A program made the translations under genes and the position numbers. DNA of 64,000 bases from positions 134,001-198,000 of the forward strand of contig JAWNZC010000353.1 of NCBI GenBank assembly GCA_035771165.1, in the 5' to 3' direction. Below are positions 34,661 through 45,879 of the stretch, in pieces (positions within the stretch are counted from its first letter, which is position 1; each line of letters begins with the position of its first letter). The DNA comes from Paragorgia papillata (lineage: Eukaryota; Cnidaria; Anthozoa; Scleralcyonacea; Coralliidae). The notes beneath the pieces were generated by a model. It searched no databases. It was not told the origin of the DNA and saw nothing but the letters and a program-made list of their open reading frames with translations.

Positions 34661-35634
34661 TTGTCATTTAACATTACTTTTGACGATAACGGATCAGTTT
34701 TGGAATTGCGTGTTGCCGCACTAGGAGATTATCTCCAATATATAGGCATTGTAGGCTGTCTAGAATATTTTCGTGTTGAATCTTCTGCCTACTTTTGGCA
34801 AGTCGCATCGTTTTTCGATATAAGGATGTAACAGCGTTAGAAGTGATTGCACTTTTGTTCTCCACTTTAACTTAGCTGGCTATTGGTCGGTAACGGTGCA
34901 GGGTCTAACTCTGAACTTGAGCCAGAATTGAAACAATTCTGTTTACGTGCAATGTTCCGTCTTGTCTCGTTATTACTTTCTTGAAAGTTTAGACAGCCCT
35001 TTCCCCCTCCATCGCCGGGTGATACGGCGCTGATTTGACATTGTTGAATTTCATGTTCCCGCATCAATGATTCGAATTCATTGCTAACGAAGGCGGGGGC
35101 TACGTTATCACATTTTGAACAACTTGTGCATGATTATATAGCGAATGATTTTCGCAGTTTCTCAACGGACATTGCACGAATTATAGTGATAATCATATGG
35201 AAATTCAAGATTTATGAATGGCCATCGATATTAAATATGAACATTTCTCCATAAACAGGCCTGCATAAGCTACATAAAGTCGGGACCATAGTTGATGTCG
35301 CATTCGCACCGGTGTAAAGATACGGTTTACATAACGACTGGCCAAACTTTTCATTAGGGATATTCCACGGCAGGACCACCGAGAAGGGGGATAGGCGGGG
35401 CAACTGCCCTGGGGCCCGGCCCACGTTAGGGGCCCGTACACCCGCCTATGCATGGAGCGCCGAATCAGACTTTATTATAAATTTTAAATATTCATGAAGT
35501 ATTCATTTTATATGATAAACTTACATGGTGGGGCTCACAATCTGACGTAAACTTGTCAATTATTATATTCTAAAGTCCTGTATAGAAGGTAACTTACAAA
35601 AATGCCGTAAGATATCATAAACGTTCAGATTCCA
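34661..35634. other. No supported gene
   Basis: Consecutive minus ORFs (35067-34867, 34865-34674) are polar and unrecognised. A GC-rich block at 35385-35450 (GGGGCAACTGCCCTGGGGCC) is palindrome-rich. Confidence 0.25.
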
Positions 35635-36567
35635 ATGTGGTATTTACTTTAATTTAGTGACGTACTTGCGCGTCATGACAAACTTCACTTTGACGATAAT
35701 TATGATCCTTAGCGCGATTTTCGATCCTATTTCCCTGGCCGTGAAAAACTTGCGGGAATTCGCGGGAAGAGTCGTAGTATTATATTACTTTCCGAAATGT
35801 CAAACAGCCGGAGAAAGGTTTTAAATACCAGACCAAATGTTGTTTCGTTTTTCAATGCAGGAGACTGTGTAACTTTAACCCCCAACACATTAGGTATCTT
35901 CGTCTATGGAAAGTGAAGCTCTCGGAGATAAACAATTTGATGTCTGGATATTATGTATTTAGGTCGGCCCCTGCTTCCTGAGGTGGATTGTCTCTCGACG
36001 TTATATAACGGCCGTTCCTGTGCATACAGTTCTTCTTGTTCTTCAGCAGCTGCTTCAAAGTGATTCTTAGGTTGCAAGTCACTGTTGGTATATCGTTATT
36101 AAATGCTACGACCACACATTATCCCTACGCATGTTTATGGCCGTACCTCATTGCTAACGACATGTGGCACATTATTTATTATTTTTCTTGGTTCATCTTA
36201 TTCGCTTGGACTTTCTACTATAACAGGAAGTGTTTCGCATGTTTCATCCAGACGACGTTCAAGTACCTTTTCAGGTACAAAGTTACACCGTCTCTTGTTT
36301 CCCAGCACACTTCAACCTCGGAAAGTAACTGCCGTAGTGTATCGAAAAACGAAACAAGATTTGGTCTGTTATTTAAACCCCTTCTCCGACTGTTTGACAT
36401 TTTGGAAAGATATATAATACTACGACTCTTCCCGCGAATTCCCGCCAGTTTTTTTGCGGCCAGGCATAGGAAATGGTTCGAAAATTGCGAAATGAGATCA
36501 TAATTACCGTCAAAGTGAAGTTTGTCATGAACTGCAAGTACGTCATAAACTAAAGTAAACACCACAT
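35635..36567. mobile_element. ~930-bp element with ~250-bp inverted arms
   Basis: The left arm (35635-35880) and the inverted right arm (about 36310-36567) share ATGTGG..TTTACTTTA, CTTCACTTTGACG, GGGAATTCGCGGGAAGAGTC and TAAATAMCAGACCAAAT-type blocks with modest divergence. Overlapping ORFs (36036-36503 plus and others) follow the arms and are not genes. Confidence 0.7.
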
Positions 36568-37469
36568 CCTGGCTCTCGGCTGCCCTGTTCCACGGTCAGC
36601 TTCATGAAGGACACCAATGGCCTTCTTTCATTCTTAGGAAAGATCTTACAATTTTACAATTCCCAAAAGAGACGACCTGCTAGAGTATTAAAATTTTATT
36701 GTCAAGAAAAGAAGTAAATATTCAGACACAAACATAGTTTGTCATGCATAAGCAACGAAATTCTCGTTTTCCCATCACTAATTTCATGGCCATTAATTTC
36801 ATGGCCTAAAAAGTTAATCAAACCTAGATACGATTTTAACTCAGTGACGTTGGTAGTTGGAATAGACTATTTCATATATTTGGCGTCGTTTTGATAACCG
36901 CGAAACTCGAAGACTGCTTGCATAATTTAACACTTCAACTTTTTCAGGCGTAAGCCATGTTCAGAAAGCCGCTTTATCACTTTACCAATTTTTTGCAGCT
37001 ACTTTTCTTCTATTGTCCGAAAATCATGATGTTTTAGAGAAGGGACACTGTTTGGGAATGCAATTTTTTAAGCTTTCTCGATCGTCCTCTGAAATAAAGT
37101 TTGTTTGTAGTTGGCCTTCGATCGTCTTTCGTGATCATTCTCCTGATCAACATTTGGCGCTCGAAAACGAGTATGAGAGCTAGTACGGTTGAACAGAGAT
37201 TTACCGCAATAAGTTAGCATGCTGGTAAAACATTATTCCTTCTCTCCGTAATTTTCTTTATTGTTTCATCTTGAAACTCAAGTAAAGTTTTTACACGAAA
37301 TACAGTAAACATTCTTCGCTTCTCCTCCAAACTCCATGTTGAAGGATTTTCTAATTACCCGAAGTACACAATTAGGTCACGGTTAAATTTAGGGATTCAG
37401 CGAACTCATTAGAGAGAAACTATAAAACAAAGTAGCGGTCAAAAAAAATGGTCGGAAATAATATTAAGA
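36568..37469. other. No gene seen
   Basis: AT-rich, without recognisable coding or repeat structure beyond a small duplication (ATTTCATGGCC twice at about 36780). Confidence 0.3.
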
Positions 37470-37884
37470 CTTGCGCTAAACGTCGCACAATAGACGAATT
37501 TAATTTAGACGAATTAAATTCAGATTAACTAAGTTGGCAATGCGACGTAAATGAGACGTCGAGTTAAACGTCGAATTTTATTGGAATTTAAGTGTTTTTA
37601 CTTGGATTCGTGGAGCCTGAAAAGGACTTCTTGAAAATATGGGGCCGAATTGTCACAGACAGAAGAGAAACATTTATTTCGAGGCAACAGTAATCCGTCC
37701 TGTAACTCGAACACGCATGATCGTCGCATTATCCGTCTGACTCAGACAAATTTACTTGCCGGCGTGAATTTAATTCGTGTGTAGAATTTAATTGAGTTAT
37801 ACGTCGCAGTTTCGTCGAATAAAAATGAAACAATTAAATTCGTCTGAATTAAATTCGTCTATTGTGCGACGTTTAGCGCAGGCC
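37470..37884. mobile_element. ~415-bp foldback
   Basis: GCGCTAAACGTCGCACAATA at the left is repeated inverted at the right (ending 37879). Both are followed inward by GACGAATTTAATT-type repeats. No coding. Confidence 0.8.
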
Positions 37885-38579
37885 TAATAGTTTTATGTAA
37901 AGCGATGTTAGTAAATAGATAAATGAATGAGAACTGGCCATTTCTTCTGAGCATAAAAATATTTCGGCTTCACAGGGAAAACACTTCCGATCACCCCGCT
38001 TCGAGTCGTCAATTGGCTCATGCTAGGAATAATGACCATCCCATATATTTTTTTCTGATTTTTGTATTTTAGCTTCGGGAAATCCGAACTTGATGTTCTC
38101 ATCAAGGAAACTTCATTTACCTCGCACGTCAACCCTTCTCTCAATAACAATATTCGATCTTTTCCTTTAGCACTATTTTAATTTCGGCCACTGTTCTTTA
38201 TTGCCTCTGCCCACTCACCCCCGCGTCCTTATATCATGTAAATATTTATCACCCTAAAGATATCACAAAACATTTGTAAATTAAATTATATTTTCCCAAA
38301 ACTTATTTTTGTTATTTTTATTTTTGTTTTATTATCTTTTTAACAAGTTCCTGAGGGTCGTCCGAATTTTAGGAAAATAATAAATAATGTTTTAAAATTC
38401 GTTCTCGTCTAATAGCAAAAATTATACTTCAACCCCTTTCCGATAACTGAGATCTTATAGAAAGAAAAAGTCGAAGACGTCACACGTAAGTGCATTAGGG
38501 TTCTTCTTCTGTCGGTTGGTTTGACATGCAGTCGAACCTCTGTTATTATCCTTTGATATTTTGAAACGTTTAGTAAAAT
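37885..38579. other. No supported gene
   Basis: The minus ORF 38150-37908 (80 codons) is unrecognised. The rest is AT-rich. Confidence 0.25.
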
Positions 38580-38907
38580 CGTTCACACTATACCGGATAG
38601 GCTTTCCCGCCGGCATGAAACGGCAAATAATTACGCCTTATGATACAACCCGTGATGCAACCAATCACCAAGCTCTATTATATTAATAATATTTACTTCC
38701 GAAACGATTTCGATCTTCGTTCACACTGGATCTGAAACGGCACAAAGACCTATCCGATAAAAGATGCACCTCTTTCGAGATCAGAGCGGCGCAGCAGCGC
38801 TCCGACACAGAAATTGTACAGGAAGAGGCGTTTTGTGTGTGTATACAGAAGGCTTATCTGGTATGGTTTTCGTGCCGGCACAAAAGTTATCCGGTATAGT
38901 GTGAACG
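38580..38907. mobile_element. ~328-bp TIR element
   Basis: CGTTCACACTATACCGGATA pairs with the inverted right end TATCCGGTATAGTGTGAACG. A second internal copy of the motif (CGTTCACACTGGATC near 38719) gives a compound stem. MITE-like. Confidence 0.8.
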
Positions 38908-39406
38908 GGACCTAAGAAAGGCAAGATTTTAACTCATTTTTCAGGTGTTTTTTTCTTCGAAGAATTATTAAACATTTCGTTACAGAAAGAACTCGGAGTC
39001 CACCGAATGAAAGCTTTGGACATCCGATCCTGTCACATCGGTAGTGGCTGTGACTTGGTTCGGAGGTGGTTTTTCTAAGCTCGTGCACCAACTTTACAGT
39101 GCAGGGAGTGCGGTTGCGATAATAACTATACTAAAAATATGCATTCTAAAGCATTATAAAGATCCTTGTCAATTCGACATTTAAAAGAGGAGGAAATCCA
39201 GTTATTTCATATTAAAACAAGTAGCAAGCCTTATACTATCAAGTTGATGTATCCCTAGCTGGAAGTAGTATTATACATGTGTAAAGACTAGTTTCCATAT
39301 AATCGCCGGTAATCGCTGTTGATCGTCAATCGCTGGAATCGTTAAACCGAACGATCGCTGTGAGTTGCTAGCCATAGCTGGAATTGTTTCCATATATATA
39401 GGCTGT

Positions 39407-39527
39407 TTCCATTACGTCCGCTTTGCTCGCGCGGCCGGATCGGGCTTTGAAAGTTAGAAATTTTAACTTCCAAAGCAAACTAAATAAAGTACGCTACGCC
39501 CGCACGGTCAAGGCGGACGTAATGGAA
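39407..39527. repeat. 121-bp foldback in the left flank of the outer element
   Basis: TTCCATTACGTCCGC and the inverse GCGGACGTAATGGAA around a spacer containing CGCGCGGCCGG. Confidence 0.7.
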
Positions 39528-40370
39528 TGCAACTTATGATCGCTCGCGTTTATCAAAACTGTATCTGTATCCAAACTCGAGCCATTGGTCAAAATGGCCA
39601 CTGAACCAGTCAAAGTCTATATGACGTACGCGAACCGGCAACTCATGGCCACACAAACACGCTTCCCAAAGATGGTGGCTACACTGTAAATTTCAAGTAG
39701 TAAAATTTACTCTCTTGAGGGTTAAAATTTACTCTCGATGATGGAGTATGCGATTTTCGGGTAAAAGTTACCCCATTTCGGTGTGTAATAATTACCCGGA
39801 AGGTGAAATATCGGAGGGTAATCTGAGATACTGGAGTAAAAGTAACAGGTCGAGTAATAATTCCCCCACTGTGTGGAGTAAACTTTTCATTCAAATGGGG
39901 GTAACTTTAATGGTGTGAAGACGAGCGTTCTTTCAAAATGGCGGATTAATGGCGATTTGAAAGAAAAGATCGAATAAGGAAAGCTGGGAACTTGTGGACT
40001 TCAGACTCAAGTTTTGTATTGTCACTCGCAGACTTCTTTTTGTCACATCCTGCTGTCGATTATACAAGGTAAGCCCTTACCCTTAAATACGTGACGATTT
40101 TTATAGTTTAATCAGCGAAGGAGTAGAGTACACTATACGGCTTGTAATTATATCTTTCTTAATCAACCGGTGCTTGCTTCATGTTTTACTGTGTCGTAAA
40201 TGTTAAGGTCGAACCGAACATGTTACTTCACGGTTCTGTTCTAAATGTGTTGTTCTATAAGTAATATATACTACATAAGCGGCCGTGTTGTGGGCCCTTT
40301 CTCGATATATGAGCAACCGAAATAGAGGAGCTTATCGGGAAGAAGCGTACTTAGCTCGCCCCAGTCCTCC

Positions 40371-42036
40371 TTAGAATGACTTAGAATGACTTAGAATGAC
40401 TTAGGCTGCCTTAGACCGACTTAGGCTGACTTAGACTGACTTAGACTGACTTAGGCTGACTTAGACCGACTTAGACCGACTTAGACTGACTTAGGCTGAC
40501 TTAGACTGACTTAGACTGACTTAGGCTGACTTAGACTGACTTAGACTGACTTGGACTGACTTAGGCTGACTTAGGCTGACTTAGACCGACTTAGACCGAC
40601 TTAGACCGACTTAGACCGACTTAGACTGACTTAGGCTGACTTAGGCTGACTTAGACCGACTTAGACTGACTTACGCTGACTTACGCTGACTTAGACTGAC
40701 TTAGGCTGACTTAGGCTGATTTAGGCTGACTTAGACTGACTTAGACTGACTTAGACTGACTTAGACCGACTTAGACCGACTTAGACCGACTTAGGCCGAC
40801 TTAGACTGACTTAGACTGACTTAGGCTGACTTAGACTGACTTAGACTGACTTAGGCTGACTTAGGCTGACTTAGGCTGACTTAGGCTGACTTAGGCTGAC
40901 TTAGGCTGACTTAGGCTGACTTAGACCGACTTAGACCGACTTAGACTGACTTAGACCGACTTAGGCTGACTTAGACTGACTTAGACTGACTTAGGCTGAC
41001 TTAGGCTGACTTAGACTGACTTAGACTGACTTAGACCGACTTAGACCGACTTAGACCGACTTAGACTGACTTAGGCTGCCTTAGACCGTATTAGACTGAC
41101 TTAGGCTGACTTAGACTGACTTAGGCTGCCTTAGACTGACTTAGGCTGACTTAGACCGACTTAGACTGACTTAGGCTGACTTAGACCGACTTAGACTGAC
41201 TTAGACTGACTTAGGCTGACTTAGACTGACTTAGACTAACTTAGGCTGACTTAGGCTGACTTAGACCGACTTAGACTGACTTAGACTGACTTAGGCTGAA
41301 TTAGACTGACTTAGGCTGCCTTAGACCGACTTAGACTGACTTAGACTGACTTAGACTGACTTAGGCTGCCTTAGACCGACTTATACTGACTTAGACTGAC
41401 TTAGACTGACTTAGGCTGACTTAGACTGACTTAGGCTGCCTTAGACCGACTTAGACTGACTTAGGCTGACTTAGACTGACTTAGACTGACTTAGACTGAC
41501 TTAGACCGACTTAGACTGACTTAGACTGACTTAGACTGACTTAGACTGACTTAGGCTGACTTAGACTGACCTAGACTGACTTAGGCTGACTTAGACTGAC
41601 TTAGACTGACTTAGACTGACTTAGGCTGACTTAGACCGACTTAGACTGACTTAGGCTGACTTAGACCGACTTAGACTGACTTAGACTGACTTAGGCTGAC
41701 TTAGACTGACTTAGACTAACTTAGGCTGACTTAGGCTGACTTAGACCGACTTAGACTGACTTAGACTGACTTAGGCTGAATTAGACTGACTTAGGCTGCC
41801 TTAGACCGACTTAGACTGACTTAGACTGACTTAGACCGACTTAGACTGACTTAGACTGACTTAGGCTGAATTAGACTGACTTAGGCTGCCTTAGACCGAC
41901 TTAGACTGACTTAGACTGACTTAGACTGACTTAGACTGACTTAGGCTGCCTTAGACTGACTTAGGCTGACTTAGACTGACTTAGACTGCCTTACACTGCC
42001 TTTACACTGCCTTAGACTACCTTAGACTACCTTAGA
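40371..42036 (+). repeat. 10-bp tandem array, left arm (~165 units)
   Basis: The unit is TTAGACTGAC with variants TTAGGCTGAC, TTAGACCGAC and TTAGGCTGCC. The 10-bp register hardly slips over about 1.66 kb; an extra base near 42001 is one exception. The variants are arranged in non-random runs, indicating segmental duplications (for example a ~480-bp block recurring near 41160 and 41640). Confidence 0.95.
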
Positions 42037-42630
42037 TTTGGCCTACACAAAAGAGTTCCAGTGGAACTGGGAGAGTAAAGCTTTATACTTTTGACTTCTT
42101 GATAAAACGTTTTAAATAACTCATTAGAATATCAATGAAAACGAATAGTGAATGGGTAGTTTTTCACCTTTTAATTTTATGGGGAAATAGGTAAGTTTAT
42201 ATGCGGGTAGATATTTTGATCTTATGTTGTGTGAGATATATTACTAAATAATTACCTATTATTGTTGGACCAGGTGACCAAAATATTATAATTTGTCAGT
42301 ATCGTAATTAAAGTAAATATCGTAGTTATTATCGCAATAATTATCGTAGTTATTATCGCAATAGTTATCGTAGTTATAAAATGCTTAATATGTCTTTATA
42401 AGCAGAGTGCCCGATTTACAAGTTCAAAAGCTATTCAACTTTTGTATTTCGTTTTTTTTTAACTTTAGCACAAATACTGAAATGCCAATCAAGCCATTAT
42501 TCGATATTTTGACATACACTTTCAATAAAACTGCACCTCGTGATAAAAGTAATTTTAAAGCAATACACAGTCAATACAAGACTTATAAAAGACTGACAAA
42601 AACAGTTTATATTTAAAATTGTCAAAACAC

Positions 42631-43071
42631 TTACGTTATAAAAATGTTGTCGTTTGCTTCGTTAAATTCGTCTGGTATTACTGTTATGACGTCGTAGTTT
42701 TCAATATCTGTCAATATTATCAATGGTGTCTTAAGCGCGTTTGATAGAGCGCGCACCATAAGGTCACCTAAGTCACCGGCAAATACCCCAGGTTGTTCAA
42801 AAGTTCTTACAAGGTTGTCATATTGTGTTTCAGTAATGTTCTGCAGAAATGGTAGGTACCCAGTTTGTTTGTTTTTCAGTTCGTTTGTCATGAGTCTTCG
42901 TAGTGTTTGTGTGATGTCTTCAATAGTACAAGTACGGTCGATGCCTAGATCAGCGTATTGTTGGCAAGCAGTACTTAATGTTGGCGAAACAGAAGAAAAA
43001 CGCTGTGAAATTGTAAATGCGACTGCTCTAAGCAAGCAATTACCATCCTTAGGCATTGGAACAAGCTCCAT
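42631..43071 (-). CDS. OTU-like cysteine protease domain (truncated)
   Basis: The 146-codon frame starts MELVPMPKDGNCLLRAVAF. D9-G-N-C12 is the catalytic-loop signature of OTU cysteine proteases, which generally act as deubiquitinases. GDLGDLMVRALSNALKTPLI and the following hydrophobic strand match the middle of the OTU fold. The catalytic His near the usual C-terminal GHY motif is missing: the frame ends NDNIFIT, where a strong donor (AC|GTAAGT, GT at 42634-42633) overlaps the stop, so a further exon may be spliced on. Upstream the frame is open for ~22 codons (FDRIAARFR...) back to a TGA, also suggesting an upstream exon. It is the only protein-like sequence in the palindromic element. Confidence 0.7.
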   Translation of the reverse strand: MELVPMPKDGNCLLRAVAFTISQRFSSVSPTLSTACQQYADLGIDRTCTIEDITQTLRRLMTNELKNKQTGYLPFLQNITETQYDNLVRTFEQPGVFAGDLGDLMVRALSNALKTPLIILTDIENYDVITVIPDEFNEANDNIFIT

Positions 43072-43790
43072 TCTAAATCTAGCCGCAATACGGTCGAAGT
43101 GACTTTTTTTTGCCTCGTCGTTTGTTTCTCACTGATTACCCTGACTGGAGCCAGGCTTTTTAAAAACATAACCTAATATTTCGTTGTGGAAAAATAAATC
43201 GTACCAGTTGACCCCGCTTCCGTTATTGGTCAAAATGTTCAAAAAATTGTAATTGACTGTGTATTGCTTTAAAATTACTTTTATCACGAGGTGCAGTTTT
43301 ATTGAAAGTGTATGCCGAAATATCGAATAATGGCTTGATTGGCATTTCAGTATTTGTGCTAAAGTTAAAAAAAACGAAATACAAAAGTTGAATAGCTTTT
43401 GAACTTGTAAATCGGGCACTCTGCTTATAAAGACATATTAAGCATTTTATAACTACGATAACTATTGCGATAATAACTACGATAATTATTGCGATAATAA
43501 CTACGATATTTACTTTAATTACGATACTGACAAATTATAATATTTTGGTCACCTGGTCCAACAATAATAGGTAATTATTTAGTAATATATCTCATACAAC
43601 ATAAGATCAAAATATCTACCCGCATATAAACTTACCTATTTCCCCATAAAATTAAAAGGTGAAAAACTAACATTCACTATTCGTTTTCATTGATATTCTA
43701 ATGAGTTATTTAAAACGTTTTATCAAGAAGTCAAAAGTATAAAGCTTTACTCTCCCAGTTCCACTGGAACTCTTTTGTGTAGGCCAAATC

Positions 43791-45795
43791 TAAGGTAGTC
43801 TAAGGCAGCCTAAGTCAGTCTAAGTCAGTCTAAGTCAGTCTAAGGCAGCCTAAGTCAGTCTAAGTCAGCCTAAGTCAGTCTAAGTCAGTCTAAGTCAGCC
43901 TAAGTCAGTCTAAGTCAGTCTAAGTCAGCCTAAGTCAGCCTAAGTCAGCCTAAGTCGGTCTAAGTCGGTCTAAGTCGGTCTAAGTCGGTCTAAGTCAGCC
44001 TAAATCAGTCTAAGTCAGCCTAAGTCAGCCTAAGTCAGCCTAAGTCAGCCTAAGTCAGTCTAAGTCAGTCTAAGTCAGTCTAAGGCAGCCTAAGTCAGTC
44101 TAAGTCAGCCTAAGTCAGTCTAAGTCAGTCTAAGTCAGCCTAAGTCAGTCTAAGTCAGTCTAAGTCAGCCTAAGTTAGTCTAAGTCGGTCTAAGTCGGTC
44201 TAAGTCGGTCTAAGTCAGTCTAAGTCAGTCTAAGTCAGTCTAAGTCAGCCTAAGTCAGTCTTAGTCGGTCTAAGTCGGTCTAAGTCGGTCTAAGTCGGTC
44301 TAAGTCCGTCTAAGTCAGTCTAAGTCAGTCTAAGTCAGCCTAAGTCAGCCTAAGTCAGCCTAAGTCAGCCTAAGTCAGCCTAAGTCAGCCTAAGTCAGCC
44401 TAAGTCAGTCTAAGTCAGCCTAAGTCGGCCTAAGTCGGTCTAAGTCAGCCTAAATCAGTCTAAGTCAGCCTAAGTCAGTCTAAGTCAGTCTAAGTCAGTC
44501 TAAGTCAGCCTAAGTCAGTCTAAGTCAGTCTAAGTCAGCCTAAGTCAGCCTAAGTCAGCCTAAGTCAGCCTAAGTCAGCCTAAGTCAGCCTAAGTCAGCC
44601 TAAGTCAGTCTAAGTCAGCCTAAGTCGGCCTAAGTCGGTCTAAGTCAGCCTAAATCAGTCTAAGTCAGCCTAAGTCAGTCTAAGTCAGTCTAAGTCAGTC
44701 TAAGTCAGCCTAAGTCAGTCTAAGTCAGCCTAAGTCAGTCTAAGTCAGCCTAAGTCAGCCTAAGTCAGCCTAAGTCAGCCTAAGTCGGTCTAAGTCAGCC
44801 TAAGTCAGTCTAAGTCGGTCTAAGTCAGCCTAAGTCAGTCTAAGTCAGCCTAAGTCAGTCTAAGTCAGTCTAAGTCGGTCTAAGTCGGTCTAAGTCAGTC
44901 TAAGTCAGTCTAAGTCAGTCTAAGTCGGTCTAAGTCGGTCTAAGTCGGTCTAAGGCAGCCTAAGGCAGCCTAAGTCGGTCTAAGTCGGTCTAAGTCAGTC
45001 TAAGTCAGCCTAAATCAGTCTAAGTCAGCCTAAGTCAGTCTAAGTCAGTCTAAGTCAGTCTAAGTCAGCCTAAGTCAGCCTAAGTCAGCCTAAGTCAGTC
45101 TAAGTCAGCCTAAGTCAGCCTAAGTCGGTCTAAGTCAGCCTAAGTCAGCCTAAGTCAGTCTAAGTCGGTCTAAGTCAGTCTAAGGCAGCCTAAGTCAGTC
45201 TAAGTCAGTCTAAGTCGGTCTAAGGCAGCCTAAGTCAGTCTAAGTCAGTCTAAGTCAGTCTAAGTCAGTCTAAGTCAGCCTAAGTCAGTCTAAGTCAGTC
45301 TAAGTCAGTCTAAGTCAGTCTAAGTCGGTCTAAGGCAGCCTAAGTCAGTCTAAGTCAGTCTAAGTCGGTCTAAGTCGGTCTAAGTCAGCCTAAGTCAGTC
45401 TAAGTCAGTCTAAGTCAGTCTAAGTCAGCCTAAGTCAGTCTAAGTCAGCCTAAGTCAGCCTAAGTCAGCCTAAGTCGGTCTAAGTCGGTCTAAGTCGGTC
45501 TAAGGCAGCCTAAGTCATTCTAAGTCAGTCTAAGTCAGTCTAAGTCAGTCTAAGTCAGTCTAAGTCAGTCTAAGTCAGCCTAAGTCAGCCTAAGTCAGTC
45601 TAAGTCAGCCTAAGTCAGCCTAAGTCAGCCTAAGTCAGTCTAAGTCAGTCTAAGTCGGTCTAAGTCGGTGTAAGTCGGTCTAAGTCAGCCTAAGTCAGTC
45701 TAAGTCAGCCTAAGTCAGCCTAAGTCAGCCTAAGTCGGTCTAAGGCAGCCTAAGTCATTCTAAGTCAGTCTAAGTCATTCTAAGTCATTCTAAGG
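43791..45795 (-). repeat. 10-bp tandem array, right arm (~200 units)
   Basis: Inverse of the left array (unit TAAGTCAGTC, with CAGCC, CGGTC and GGCAGCC variants) but about 340 bp longer and with a different order of variants, so the arrays have changed length since they last matched. Confidence 0.95.
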
Positions 45796-45879
45796 AGGAC
45801 TGGGGCGAGCTAAGTACGCTTCTTCCCAATAAGCTCCTCTATTTCGGTTGCTCATATATCGAGAAAGGGCCGTGTTGTG

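Larger units (their letters stand above)
40293..45871. mobile_element. 5.58-kb giant palindromic element with OTU protease core
   Basis: Termini GGCCCTTTCTCGATATATGA and its exact inverse are flanked by GTGTTGTG at 40285-40292 and 45872-45879, a perfect 8-bp target duplication. Left arm 40293-42575 and right arm 43252-45871 are inverted copies: a 78-bp outer TIR, a long array of a 10-bp repeat, and a ~550-bp inner block. The unique centre (42576-43251) carries an OTU-like gene. Long TIRs and 8-bp duplications occur in MULE, P, hAT and Zisupton groups; none can be chosen because no transposase is visible. Confidence 0.9.

Noticed and set aside
35205..35453. Pair of GC-rich minus ORFs
   Set aside because: Overlapping frames over a palindromic GC block; no motif seen.
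36036..36565. Three overlapping ORFs over 100 codons
   Set aside because: All follow the right inverted arm of the 35635-36567 element on both strands, with no domain.
42407..43419. Two similar ORFs starting MPDLQVQKLFNFCISFF on opposite strands
   Set aside because: They are the two inverted copies of the inner arm of the palindromic element; no domain and frames diverge by an indel in the A/T run.
40371..45795. CRISPR-like array
   Set aside because: Units are 10 bp with no spacers, in a eukaryotic context; it is a tandem satellite within a transposon.
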